A DNA stretch of 38,466 bases. Origin: Methylococcales bacterium. Its GTDB lineage: Bacteria; Pseudomonadota; Gammaproteobacteria; Methylococcales; Methylomonadaceae. The DNA lies in contig QVQF01000163.1 in the NCBI GenBank assembly GCA_003584895.1, forward strand, positions 1 through 38,466. The letters run 5' to 3'. Positions within the stretch are counted from its first letter, which is position 1. Every line of letters starts with the position of its first letter. Below the pieces are notes generated by a model, which had not been told where the DNA came from, ran no database searches, and was given only the letters and a program-made list of their open reading frames with translations. Positions 9,416-18,965 of this stretch are shown in pieces. The position numbers were made by a program, and so were the translations under genes.

Positions 9416-11755
9416 ATGAAAGTCATACTCACCGAAAAACCTTCAGTCGCTAGAGACATAGCCCAATGCCTCAATATTAATCAGAAATGTGATGGTTATT
9501 TTGAAGGTAATGGCTATCAAATTACTTGGGCTTTTGGGCATTTGGTAGAGCTCAAAGAGCCTGATGAATATCATCCCGAATGGAAGCGTTGGTCCTTAGA
9601 CGCCTTGCCGATGATTCCCGAGTCGTTTGGTTTGAAAGCACGCGGTGACGAATCCGCGCAAAAACAACTCAATATCATTAAGCGCTTATTTTTGCCTGCC
9701 GATGAAATCATCTGTGCGACCGATGCCGGTAGAGAAGGGGAGTTAATTTTTCGCTATATTTTGTCTTGGGCTGAATGCTTAGAAAAACCCATTAAACGTT
9801 TATGGATTAGTTCCTTAACCGATGAAGCTATTCAAAAAGGCTTTAGTCAACTGCAACTGGGTAGTGCCTATGAAGGCCTTTACCGTGCCGCAAAATGTCG
9901 CAGTGAATCCGATTGGATCGTCGGATTAAATGCCACGCGTTTGTATACGCTTAAGTTTGGTCAATATGGAAGTCTTTGGACCATAGGCCGCGTACAAACA
10001 CCGGTGCTAGCTCTGATAGTGCAAAAAGATTTAGAGATAGCTCAGTTTGTACCTAAAGATTTCTGGGATTTATATACGCTGTATCGAGCCGTTGATTTCC
10101 AGTATGTCGGTGGCCGTTTTGAGCAACAAGCAGAGGCTGATAGTTTATTAAAGCAAATAGAACCAAATCCGCTTGAAATTACCTCGGTTAAAGGTAAGCG
10201 CGAGACAGTTCATCCGCCCTTGCTCTACGATTTAACCGAATTACAAAAAGATCTGAATATTCGCTATGGTTTGACAGCTGATCAAACCTTAACACTCACC
10301 CAGCAGTTATACGAAAAAAAGCATGTCACTTATCCCCGTACCGATAGTCGCTGCTTAACGCTAGACATGAAGCCCAGCATCAAACCTTTGCTGGAGAAAT
10401 TGCGTCATAATTTTAGTGAGCAGATAGCGCCATTAAATCTGGATACCTTAGACCTCAGCAAACGCTATTTTAATGATGCCAAGGTCACCGATCACCATGC
10501 CATCATACCAACCACCATGCTGCCTAGTAACTTGACCGCTGATGAAGCGAAAGTCTATGACGCTATCGTCTTAAGATTTATCGCAGCCTTTTATCCTCCT
10601 TGTTTAAAGCAGATCACCACGGTATTAGCCGCAGTACAGAAAACTAAATTTAAGGCCTCAGGCACCGTCATCGAAGCCGAAGGTTGGCAGGTCTTATATA
10701 AAAACACAGCACCTAGCCAATCCTCTAAAACTGATGAGCTTAAGTTATTGCCGGTGTTTACGGTAGGCGAAACCGGTCCTCATCAACCTCATATTACTCA
10801 AGGTAAAACCACCGCCCCTAAAGCTTATAACGAAGCGAGTTTATTGGGTATTATGGAGTCTGCTGGAAAAACCTGTGATGATGAGCAGCTTAAAGAAGCG
10901 CTAAAAGAAAAAGGCTTAGGAACTCCAGCCACACGCGCCTCTATTATCGAAGGCCTGATTAAACGAAACTATATTCAACGCCAAAAAAAGTTAATCTTGT
11001 CTACGGAATCAGGTCGGCACTTGATAGCCATTATCGCTGATGACCGTTTAAAGTCTGCGGCTATGACCGGTGAATGGGAAGCTAAGCTAAAGAAAATAGA
11101 ACAGAATACTTATGATCCTGATCAATTTATGGCGGATATTATTCAGTTTACCCATCAATTAAAAGACGCCTCTGAAAAATTGCTTTATGACGACACTCAG
11201 TTAGGCGCCTGTCCACGTTGTCAGCAGCCGATAATTGAAGGTCGACAAGCTTATGGCTGTAGTCAATGGAAATCCGGTTGCCAGTATGTGTTATCAAAAC
11301 AACACTATGGTGTGACTATTACTCGTGACATGGCCAGCCAACTTCTACAAATGGGTCGCACCTTAAAGGCTTATCTACTCAAAGTTGATAAAGACAGCTT
11401 TGCCGCGCAACTTATTTTGCAGCGTACAGGAGAGCTTAGTTATAACAAATTACAAAATCAGCCGGTGCAAACTCAAGGTTTGGTATTAGCCGATTGCCCC
11501 TTGTGCAACGGTAAAATCATTGAAACCAGCAAAGCTTATAGTTGCAGCGAATGGCGCAATGGTTGTAAAGCGGTGATCTGGAAAGTCATTGCCCATAAAG
11601 TCATCACAGAAGAATTAGCGCTGAAATTACTTAATGAGGGGGAGACAGGGCTATTAAAAGGTTTTAAATCCACTAAAGATACTGAGTTTGATGCCAACTT
11701 AAAGCTCGTTAATGGTAAGGTTGAAATGGATTTTAATTTGTCAGCAGGGTCATGA
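9416..11755 (+). CDS. topB: DNA topoisomerase III (type IA)
   Basis: This is a type IA topoisomerase that decatenates and relaxes DNA through a 5'-phosphotyrosine intermediate. I place the start at 9416 (MKVILTEKPSVARDI), giving 779 aa. The 33 codons before it in the track ORF (from 9317) run through an intergenic repeat and do not resemble the family. The TOPRIM domain at the N-terminus has EKPSVA and CATDAGREGELIFRY. The active-site Tyr lies in HVTYPRTDSRCL. The C-terminus carries two zinc-ribbon modules, CPRCQQPII...CSQWKSGC and CPLCNGKII...CSEWRNGC, making it longer than E. coli TopB (653 aa). No strong Shine-Dalgarno precedes the ATG. The gene is flanked by related repeats on both sides. 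Confidence 0.93.
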   Translation: MKVILTEKPSVARDIAQCLNINQKCDGYFEGNGYQITWAFGHLVELKEPDEYHPEWKRWSLDALPMIPESFGLKARGDESAQKQLNIIKRLFLPADEIICATDAGREGELIFRYILSWAECLEKPIKRLWISSLTDEAIQKGFSQLQLGSAYEGLYRAAKCRSESDWIVGLNATRLYTLKFGQYGSLWTIGRVQTPVLALIVQKDLEIAQFVPKDFWDLYTLYRAVDFQYVGGRFEQQAEADSLLKQIEPNPLEITSVKGKRETVHPPLLYDLTELQKDLNIRYGLTADQTLTLTQQLYEKKHVTYPRTDSRCLTLDMKPSIKPLLEKLRHNFSEQIAPLNLDTLDLSKRYFNDAKVTDHHAIIPTTMLPSNLTADEAKVYDAIVLRFIAAFYPPCLKQITTVLAAVQKTKFKASGTVIEAEGWQVLYKNTAPSQSSKTDELKLLPVFTVGETGPHQPHITQGKTTAPKAYNEASLLGIMESAGKTCDDEQLKEALKEKGLGTPATRASIIEGLIKRNYIQRQKKLILSTESGRHLIAIIADDRLKSAAMTGEWEAKLKKIEQNTYDPDQFMADIIQFTHQLKDASEKLLYDDTQLGACPRCQQPIIEGRQAYGCSQWKSGCQYVLSKQHYGVTITRDMASQLLQMGRTLKAYLLKVDKDSFAAQLILQRTGELSYNKLQNQPVQTQGLVLADCPLCNGKIIETSKAYSCSEWRNGCKAVIWKVIAHKVITEELALKLLNEGETGLLKGFKSTKDTEFDANLKLVNGKVEMDFNLSAGS

Positions 11756-11758
11756 GCT

Positions 11759-11810
11759 CATCGCCATTAAGTTAAGTCATCCTGTGTTTGGGTCAACAGC
11801 TTCAGCTGTT
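11759..11810. repeat. Intergenic repeat, copy 2, downstream of topB
   Basis: CATCGCCATTAAGTTAAG (11759-11776) starts 4 nt after the topB stop and matches 16 of 18 positions of the copy upstream of topB. It is followed about 18 nt later by the hairpin AACAGC-TTCA-GCTGTT (11795-11810), with the same TTCA loop as copy 1. Confidence 0.55.
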
Positions 11811-11880
11811 TTAAAATGCACCGAAGCGGGAAGGGGTTTTTAACCCCGTACATAATATTTCGATAGTAATTGAACTCAAA

Positions 11881-11917
11881 CGATTCGCTCGGGGTTGCAA
11901 ACTCCCGACCGGAATCG
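11881..11917. repeat. Imperfect 37-bp palindrome
   Basis: CGATTC at the left end pairs with GAATCG at the right end, and the inner arms pair CGGGG with CTCCCG around TTGCAAA. A smaller stem (GGGGTT/AACCCC) lies upstream near 11833-11847. These look like extragenic palindromes between the convergent topB and fghA genes. I assign no function. Confidence 0.55.
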
Positions 11918-11975
11918 AAATGCCAGCAGGCCATGCAGGGATTACGTTCGTTTAACTTTTGTGATTAACGATAAT

Positions 11976-12001
11976 AGCTGAAGTTTGAGAAAACTTCAGC
12001 T
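11976..12001. terminator. Perfect 11-bp hairpin between topB and fghA
   Basis: AGCTGAAGTTT (11976-11986) pairs perfectly with AAACTTCAGCT (11991-12001) around a GAGA tetraloop. It sits 17 nt past the fghA stop on the minus strand and at the end of the topB side on the plus strand. It could stop transcription from either side, though the T-tracts are weak. The CTTCAGCT core is shared with the repeats flanking topB. Confidence 0.5.
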
Positions 12002-12017
12002 GTCGTATGATGACTAT

Positions 12018-12875
12018 TTAATCACGACAAATATGGCTCGCATGAAAGTCCATGTGATCTTTAATAAAACTAGTGATGAAGAAATAACTGTGATCATAGC
12101 CTTCTTGCATACGGATAGTGCAATGGTCACTAAAACCTTTATCTTTGATTTTGTTGGCAAAGACCTCGGTTTTTAACTGTTCTGCTAGAAAGTCATCGGC
12201 CAGCCCTTGATCAATGAACATGGGCGGAATGGACTCTGATTTTTCAACTAGCATCAAGCTATCGTACTGCTCCCAATCCGCTTTGTTTTCGCCCAAATAA
12301 AGAGAAAACGCTTTTTGTCCCCAAGGACAGTTCATTGGATTAACAATCGGTGAGAAGGCAGAAACTGATTTGAATTTATCTCTGTTTTTCAAGGCCATGA
12401 TTAAGGCACCATGTCCACCCATGGAATGACCAGAAATAGCTAGATTAGCTTTCGATATTGAAAAGTTGCTATAGAGAATGTCTGTGATTTCATTCACCAC
12501 ATAATCATACATATGGTAATTTTCTGACCAAGGTTGTGCTGTGGCATTTAGGTAAAAGCCAGCGCCAGAACCAAAGTCGTAACTGTCATGTTCACCCGGT
12601 AAATCAGTGCCTCGTGGTGAGGTATCGGGGCATATGACCGTAATGCCATGTTCGCTAGCCCAAGGAAATACGCCTGCTTTAGTGATGAAGTTTTCTTCGG
12701 TGCAGGTCAAGCCTGAAAGCCAGATCATAGCGGGTTTATGTGCTTTTGTTGCGGCACTTTCAGGGATAAAAACTGAAAAAGTCATCGGAGTTTTGGTCGC
12801 GACCGAGGCATGAGTATAGTATTCAACTCGTCCGCCAAAACATTTTGCTTTTTTTGTTAATTCAATAGTAGCCAT
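12018..12875 (-). CDS. fghA: S-formylglutathione hydrolase
   Basis: This enzyme hydrolyses S-formylglutathione to formate and glutathione, the second step of glutathione-dependent formaldehyde oxidation. The 285-aa alpha/beta hydrolase of the esterase D family has WLSGLTCTEENF, with the conserved Cys58. The nucleophile elbow is GHSMGGHGAL (Ser151), the probable acid Asp lies in DQGLADDFL, and the catalytic His lies in GYDHSYFF. Its length is close to FrmB/FGH (about 278 aa). It starts 12 nt after adhC and is surely cotranscribed with it. The plus ORFs 11985..12176 and 12607..12813 are shadows. The symbol frmB would be equally valid. Confidence 0.95.
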   Translation of the reverse strand: MATIELTKKAKCFGGRVEYYTHASVATKTPMTFSVFIPESAATKAHKPAMIWLSGLTCTEENFITKAGVFPWASEHGITVICPDTSPRGTDLPGEHDSYDFGSGAGFYLNATAQPWSENYHMYDYVVNEITDILYSNFSISKANLAISGHSMGGHGALIMALKNRDKFKSVSAFSPIVNPMNCPWGQKAFSLYLGENKADWEQYDSLMLVEKSESIPPMFIDQGLADDFLAEQLKTEVFANKIKDKGFSDHCTIRMQEGYDHSYFFITSFIKDHMDFHASHICRD

Positions 12876-12887
12876 GGTATTTATATC

Positions 12888-14000
<1,113 letters not shown>

Positions 14001-14108
14001 TTATCCTGTTAATAAGTTAGGGTGAATAAGGTGAGATATGAAAAGTGATTTATATCCGTTAAGTTAATATTTTGATGGGGCAGTTTTATCGAATAGGATC
14101 ATACCTTA

Positions 14109-14723
14109 TTACATTAAAACCTCATGCAATATCTCAGGATGCTTAGCAACAATTTTTAGTAATGTTTCAGCAGCACCCGATGGATGACGGCGACCTTGTT
14201 CCCATTGTTGCAATGTACGTGATGATATATGTAAGGCTTTTGCGAACTGAGTTTGAGATAAACCGCATTTAAGTCGTGTAGCCGTTATTTCATTAGGCTC
14301 AGCCGTATAGCTTGCTCCGTGATGACCTGAGTTAATATCTTGAATTGCTTGAAGCAATTCTTCACCAATATTTCGTTTAGCATCTCGTTCTAATAGTTCA
14401 GTTTCGTTAAGTAGCATGACCCAATCCTCAGCAATTTGTTTAAGAATGTGTGCTGGAATATTTTCTGTAGCACTTTTGGAATAAATAACCAATAAGACCA
14501 AAGCACCATTTTTGATGCGAGTCGTATAGATAACTCTAACACCACCCCGTTTACCAGCGCCGTGACGTGTCCAGCGAATTTTACGACAACCGCTAGAACC
14601 AGGAACTACATCCCCTGTTTCTGGATTTGCTGCAAGAAAAGACGCAAATTCGGCTCGGTCTTCTTCAGTCCAATAGTCAGGATAAAGTTTGGTAAATAAG
14701 GGAGATTCAATGATTGTCAGCAT
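14109..14723 (-). CDS. RelE/HigB-like toxin fused in frame to Xre-family (HigA-like) antitoxin
   Basis: The track ORF begins with TTG at 14741. The ATG at 14723 (MLTIIESPLF) is the likelier start, giving 204 aa. Residues 1-100 resemble the RelE/ParE-superfamily mRNA interferase toxins of addiction pairs (ETGDVVPGSSGCRKIRW, GKRGGVRVIYT, LLVIYSKS). Residues 103-204 resemble the usual partner antitoxin (KRNIGEELLQAIQDI, then a helix-turn-helix GLSQTQFAKALHISSRTLQQWEQGRR, ending HPEILHEVL). These are normally two genes, but here no stop separates them. An internal ATG at 14417 has GAGG 8 nt upstream and would give a separate 102-aa antitoxin. Palindromes upstream are candidate operators. The domain assignments rest on recognised motifs and the fusion is seen directly; activity is unknown. 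Confidence 0.82.
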   Translation of the reverse strand: MLTIIESPLFTKLYPDYWTEEDRAEFASFLAANPETGDVVPGSSGCRKIRWTRHGAGKRGGVRVIYTTRIKNGALVLLVIYSKSATENIPAHILKQIAEDWVMLLNETELLERDAKRNIGEELLQAIQDINSGHHGASYTAEPNEITATRLKCGLSQTQFAKALHISSRTLQQWEQGRRHPSGAAETLLKIVAKHPEILHEVLM

Positions 14724-14735
14724 AGTCGTATCGTA

Positions 14736-14764
14736 CGCCAATGGCGCATGAAAGACAAATGTCT
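14736..14764. promoter_or_regulatory. Two small palindromes upstream of the toxin-antitoxin ORF
   Basis: CGCCA-A-TGGCG (14736-14746) and AGACA-AA-TGTCT (14753-14764) lie 13-41 nt upstream of the ATG at 14723. Xre-type antitoxins commonly autoregulate by binding short palindromes at this position, so they are candidate operators. Confidence 0.35.
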
Positions 14765-14849
14765 AATAGAAAAGTAACAAAGGTAATCCTATAGCTGACT
14801 ACGAATACATATTTCCATCTTGCATCAACAGAGCGCTGGGTTTTCAAGG

Positions 14850-15548
14850 TTAAATCTTAAGCCGGTAACCAACGCCTGATTCTGTCAATAAATACAGGGG
14901 TTGCGTGGGATCAGTTTCCAGCTTTTGCCGTAGTTGGCTCATGTAAATGCGGAGATAATGTGAGTTGTCGATATTTGATGGTCCCCAGATTTCTTTAAGC
15001 AGATATTGATGCGTTGAGACTTTTCCGGCATTTTTAATGAGTAATGATAATAAGCGAAATTGAATCGGTGTTAGATGAACTTCTCTGTCGCCGATAGTAA
15101 CCTCACGCTTGGGTATGTCGACTTTCAATTCGCCTGTGCTAAAAATACCCTGTTGATCTTGTTCAGGGCTGTTAGTTGAATGCCGCATGGCTACACGGAT
15201 ACGAGCGAGTAACTCCCCTAAACCAAAAGGTTTGGTTAGATAATCATCGGCACCTGCATCTAAAGCCTCAATTTTATGCTGTTCGCTGCTACGTGCCGAT
15301 AAGATAATAATCGGCAGCGTTGACCATGCTCGTATGGCTTTGATCACCTCAACGCCGTCTATGTCGGGTAAGGCCAAATCTAGGATAATGAGATCAGGTT
15401 TACGCACGCCCGCTTCGATAATGCCTTGTTTCCCTCGTTCTGCTTCAAATACTTTAAAGCCATGCGCGCCCAGACCTTTACGCAAAAAAAGGCGTATAGC
15501 AGGATCGTCTTCTATGACGACAACAACGAGATTGCTAACAGACCTCAT
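14850..15548 (-). CDS. kdpE: KdpE response regulator
   Basis: KdpE is the DNA-binding response regulator that activates kdpFABC under potassium limitation or osmotic stress. The 232-aa OmpR/PhoB-type protein has a receiver domain with acidic residues D14/D15, phosphoacceptor Asp57 (LIILDLALPD) and the conserved KPF Lys. A winged-helix domain follows (LTPIQFRLLSLLIKNAGKV and a C-terminal LLTESGVGYRL). Its start overlaps the end of kdpD by 4 nt, indicating translational coupling with its cognate kinase. No clear terminator was seen in the 126 nt between it and the toxin-antitoxin gene. Confidence 0.95.
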   Translation of the reverse strand: MRSVSNLVVVVIEDDPAIRLFLRKGLGAHGFKVFEAERGKQGIIEAGVRKPDLIILDLALPDIDGVEVIKAIRAWSTLPIIILSARSSEQHKIEALDAGADDYLTKPFGLGELLARIRVAMRHSTNSPEQDQQGIFSTGELKVDIPKREVTIGDREVHLTPIQFRLLSLLIKNAGKVSTHQYLLKEIWGPSNIDNSHYLRIYMSQLRQKLETDPTQPLYLLTESGVGYRLKI

Positions 15549-18280
15549 AGTGTTTGTTCCAATACTTGAGGTCTATGTTCTTGAGGAAGGGTGAATGAAA
15601 ATATCGCACCTCCCGTAGATCGGTTTTGCGCGTGGATACTGCCACCATGTGCGGTAATAATAGCCTTGCAGATGGATAAACCTAGACCTACGCCACTTTG
15701 TGCGGCCTCGTGGTGTACGCGGTAAAACTTCTCAAAGAGTTTATCTTCTAAGCCAGCAGGAATGCCGGGGCCTTGATCGGCTACCGCAATGTCTACGGTA
15801 GTCTCAGTCGTTTTTGCTCTAATTTCTATAGGACTTTGTTCTGGCGTATAACGCAGCACATTTTCTAATAGATTGCTTAACACTTGTTCGATCATCAGGG
15901 CGTCGGCATAAAGCATCGGCATGCCCGGTGGTAATTTAACGATCACTTGCCGACCAGTTAAACGTTTTTGTAAGCGTGTTAATACCGTGCCTATAATTTC
16001 CTCCAGCGGATAGTCTTGTTTATTGAGTTGTACAGCGCCAGCATCTAATCTAGCCATATCTAGGATATTATTGACTAAACTGGCCATGCGTAAACCCTCG
16101 TCATAAATGGCACGACAGAGTTCTAGTTTATCTTCGGGCTGTAAAGCTTGGTCTTCTTCGACTAAAGTGCTAGCTGAACCTACGATGGTGGTCAGCGGTG
16201 TACGCAAATCATGAGAAATAGAACTCAGTAGTGAATTACGTAAACGTTCGGCTGCCATTTCTACTTGGGTAGCTCTTGCTTGCTCGGTCAGACGTACACG
16301 CATAATCGCCTGAGCAATCTGTCTTATGAAGGTTTCTAATAATTTTTGTTGTTCGGGTAGGAACACGCGGCGTAAATTAATAGGCAATAGCACTAAAACA
16401 CCCATTACCGAGGTTTTGATACTGAGTGGTAAATACACCGCCTCTGCACCGGGGAGGGTATGCGTGCCTTGACCAGCAATTTCATTATGGTCCATCACCC
16501 ATTGCGCTACGCTCAGGTCTGCGGCATGTAAAGATTCAGGCAAGGCAGGGCCGCTAGGGTAAATAATACGACCATTGCTATCAGGAAAGAGTATGACATT
16601 TTGGCTACTGAATTCAGTGTAAAGGTGATGCACCGCTGAACGCAGGATTTCCTCTTCGCTTTGGCCGGCGGTCATATCTCTGCTCATGGCATAGAGTACC
16701 AAGGCGCGGCGTTCTCGGTGTGAGGCTACTTTGGCTTGGGAGCGTACATTGGCCATCAAATTACTGATTATTATACCCACGGCCAGCATGGCCATAAAAG
16801 TGATCAAATACTGACTGTCAGAAACCGAAAAACTGAAGTAAGGCTGAACAAAAAAGAAATCGAATACGGCAACACCTAGAAAAGAGGCAAAGATGGAAGG
16901 ACCGCGACCGAAACGGGTGGCAATAAACACCACGCCCAACAAATACACCATAATGAGATTAGCTAGCTCAAATCGACCAAACATTAGATAAGCCAGAAGA
17001 GTGCTAGTAAGCGTTACGCCAAAAGCGCCGACATAAGCCCAGATTTTATTCTTTCGAGAGCTTAGTCTACTGCTAAGGCCCGGTAAGGGATTTTTGCGGT
17101 ACAGTAGACTTTCTTTTTTATCTTTATCTAATCTTACTGGCCTAGGGCTGCCTAGTAGATAAAGATTAATGTTGTGCGCATCGCTAATGAGGCTATCGAC
17201 CAAGGAACCCAGCAGCAAACGTTTCCATCCCCGTCGTGTCGGTTTGCCTATGACAATTTTGGTTACATTTCTTTCATTGGACAGCTTGATAATGGCGGCG
17301 CTCATGTCGAGTGCGCTCATAGCTACGGTCTCAGCACCTAATTGTTCGGCAAAACGTAAAATGCTCAACACGCCATCGCGTTGCTCAGCTGACATGCGTT
17401 GCAATTCGGGCGTTTCGACATAGACAACCAGCCATTCGGCTCTTAAGCTGGTGGCGAAACGCTTGCCAGCGCGTACTAGACGTTCCGCTAAGGCGTTAGG
17501 GCCTATACAAACCATAATGCGTTCACTGACTTGCCACACTTCTGAGATAGCATTATTTTCGCGATAATCTTGCATCTGAGCATCGACTCGGCTGGCCGTT
17601 TGTCGCAGCGCCAGTTCCCTTAAGGCGATCAGATTACCTTTACGGAAAAAATGTTTGATAGCTACTTGAGCTTGTTGTGGTAAATAAACTTTGCCGTCTT
17701 TAAGTCGATCCAGCAGTTCGTCAGGAGGCAGGTCAACCAATTCAATTTCATTTGCATTTTCAAATACAGTGTCGGGTACTGTTTCCCAGACGCGTATGCC
17801 GGAAATTTGGCCTATATCATCATTCAGACTTTCTAAGTGCTGTACATTGAGGGCGGTATAGACATCAATGCCAGCATTTAATAGTTCTTCAATATCTTGC
17901 CAACGTTTGGGATGCCGGCAGCCTTCTACATTGCTATGTGCGAGTTCATCAACCAAAATGATAGAGGGTTTACGTTTTAAGGCAGCATCTAAGTCAAATT
18001 CTTTAAAGAGAGTTCTGCGGTAGTTAATAAGTTTGGGCGGCAATAATTCTAAGCCTTCCATTAAAGCTGCCGTTTCTTTGCGACCATGCGTTTCTACTAA
18101 ACCGACGATGATGTCACAGTTTTCTGCGCGTCTTTCTTTGGCGGCTAGTAACATCGCATAAGTTTTACCCACACCTGCGGCGGCACCAAAAAAAATCTTC
18201 AAGCGGCCACGATGGGCTTTGGCTTGTTCTCGATTGACGCGAGCGAGTAATTCATCAGGATCGGGGCGGGGTATATTCAT
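15545..18280 (-). CDS. kdpD: KdpD sensor histidine kinase
   Basis: KdpD is the membrane sensor kinase for potassium limitation that phosphorylates KdpE. The 911-aa protein has the full KdpD architecture. The N-terminal KdpD domain has Walker A GAAAGVGKT (about 32-40) and a Walker B-like ILVDELAHSN. Next are a USP-like domain (about 250-370), four membrane helices (about 410-510) and a GAF-like domain. The kinase core has H-box SHDLRTPLTT (His690), the N-box LLENVLRYTP, and the ATP lid motifs DQGPGIP and GVGLGLSIC. The preceding kdpC is separated by a 23-bp hairpin, which could lower kinase expression relative to the pump. The start at 18280 has only a weak ribosome binding site. The plus-strand ORF 17169..17423 is a shadow. 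Confidence 0.95.
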   Translation of the reverse strand: MNIPRPDPDELLARVNREQAKAHRGRLKIFFGAAAGVGKTYAMLLAAKERRAENCDIIVGLVETHGRKETAALMEGLELLPPKLINYRRTLFKEFDLDAALKRKPSIILVDELAHSNVEGCRHPKRWQDIEELLNAGIDVYTALNVQHLESLNDDIGQISGIRVWETVPDTVFENANEIELVDLPPDELLDRLKDGKVYLPQQAQVAIKHFFRKGNLIALRELALRQTASRVDAQMQDYRENNAISEVWQVSERIMVCIGPNALAERLVRAGKRFATSLRAEWLVVYVETPELQRMSAEQRDGVLSILRFAEQLGAETVAMSALDMSAAIIKLSNERNVTKIVIGKPTRRGWKRLLLGSLVDSLISDAHNINLYLLGSPRPVRLDKDKKESLLYRKNPLPGLSSRLSSRKNKIWAYVGAFGVTLTSTLLAYLMFGRFELANLIMVYLLGVVFIATRFGRGPSIFASFLGVAVFDFFFVQPYFSFSVSDSQYLITFMAMLAVGIIISNLMANVRSQAKVASHRERRALVLYAMSRDMTAGQSEEEILRSAVHHLYTEFSSQNVILFPDSNGRIIYPSGPALPESLHAADLSVAQWVMDHNEIAGQGTHTLPGAEAVYLPLSIKTSVMGVLVLLPINLRRVFLPEQQKLLETFIRQIAQAIMRVRLTEQARATQVEMAAERLRNSLLSSISHDLRTPLTTIVGSASTLVEEDQALQPEDKLELCRAIYDEGLRMASLVNNILDMARLDAGAVQLNKQDYPLEEIIGTVLTRLQKRLTGRQVIVKLPPGMPMLYADALMIEQVLSNLLENVLRYTPEQSPIEIRAKTTETTVDIAVADQGPGIPAGLEDKLFEKFYRVHHEAAQSGVGLGLSICKAIITAHGGSIHAQNRSTGGAIFSFTLPQEHRPQVLEQTL

Positions 18281-18318
18281 GGCTTCATATTATTGATTCT
18301 ATGTGATTCGGCTGATTG

Positions 18319-18373
18319 GGAACGCTGAGCCCCAGCTTGGCATTTGTTCCGCCGAGCAGGGGCTCAGCGTTCC
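18319..18373. repeat. Long near-perfect hairpin between kdpC and kdpD
   Basis: GGAACGCTGAGCCCC (18319-18333) pairs perfectly with GGGGCTCAGCGTTCC (18359-18373). After an A/A mismatch the stem continues with GCTTGGC/GCCGAGC, giving about 22 pairs around a 9-nt loop. The right arm ends on the last base of the kdpC TAG stop. There is no T-run. It resembles an extragenic palindromic element and may act as a processing or attenuation site inside the operon. Confidence 0.8.
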
Positions 18374-18954
18374 TATTTAGCGGTAATAGTATCTAAGGTT
18401 AAATTCAAAGTGAGTACATTGACACTCGCTTCTCCTAGAAATCCCCATTGACGAGATTGGGTGTTCGCGGCAATCAAGGCGCGAAGTTTTTCTGGCTGCA
18501 TATTGCGCGCCTTAGCCACGCGATTAATTTGATAATCCGCAGCCGCAGGACTGATATGCGGATCTAAACCACTGGCTGAGGACGTAATAAGATCGACCGG
18601 AACTAGGTGTTTATTATCAGGATCAGCGTCTTTTAAACTCTGGAGTCGGGCTTTAACGGCATTTATTAACGCTGGATTGGTGGGGCCTAGGTTGGAACCG
18701 CTGGAAGCACCTGCATTATAAGGGAATGGCGCGGTGGCGGAGGGCCGTCCCCAAAAATGCTTAGGATCATTAAAAGCTTGGCCTATCAGAGCAGAGCCTT
18801 GCACTTTGCCCTGAACATCCGTCATCAGACTACCATTCGCTTGAATCGGAAATAGCCATTGCGCGAGCCCTGTCACTAGTAGCGGATAAATCACGCCAGT
18901 TAGTAAGCTTAATAATACAAACAAAATAATGGCCGGTTTTAAATGCTTAATCAT
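18373..18954 (-). CDS. kdpC: KdpC, potassium-transporting ATPase subunit C
   Basis: KdpC is the single-span subunit of the KdpFABC high-affinity potassium pump that stabilises the complex and aids ATP binding by KdpB. The 193-aa protein has one N-terminal membrane helix (about residues 8-29, PAIILFVLLSLLTGVIYPLL). A periplasmic domain carries the family blocks GSALIGQ, FWGRPSATAPFPYNAGASSGSN and VTTSASGLDPHIS (here ITSSASGLDPHISP). GGAG precedes the ATG at suitable spacing, 11 nt after the kdpB stop. It is complete and typical in length. Confidence 0.95.
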   Translation of the reverse strand: MIKHLKPAIILFVLLSLLTGVIYPLLVTGLAQWLFPIQANGSLMTDVQGKVQGSALIGQAFNDPKHFWGRPSATAPFPYNAGASSGSNLGPTNPALINAVKARLQSLKDADPDNKHLVPVDLITSSASGLDPHISPAAADYQINRVAKARNMQPEKLRALIAANTQSRQWGFLGEASVNVLTLNLTLDTITAK

Positions 18955-18965
18955 ACTTAACTCCT

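Noticed and set aside
11985-12176. 63-aa plus-strand ORF after topB
   Set aside because: It starts inside the terminator-like hairpin and is otherwise antisense to the conserved C-terminus of fghA.
14724-14741. TTG start giving six extra residues on the toxin-antitoxin ORF
   Set aside because: TTG lies in a palindrome and has no ribosome binding site. The ATG at 14723 begins with the typical MLTII toxin N-terminus.
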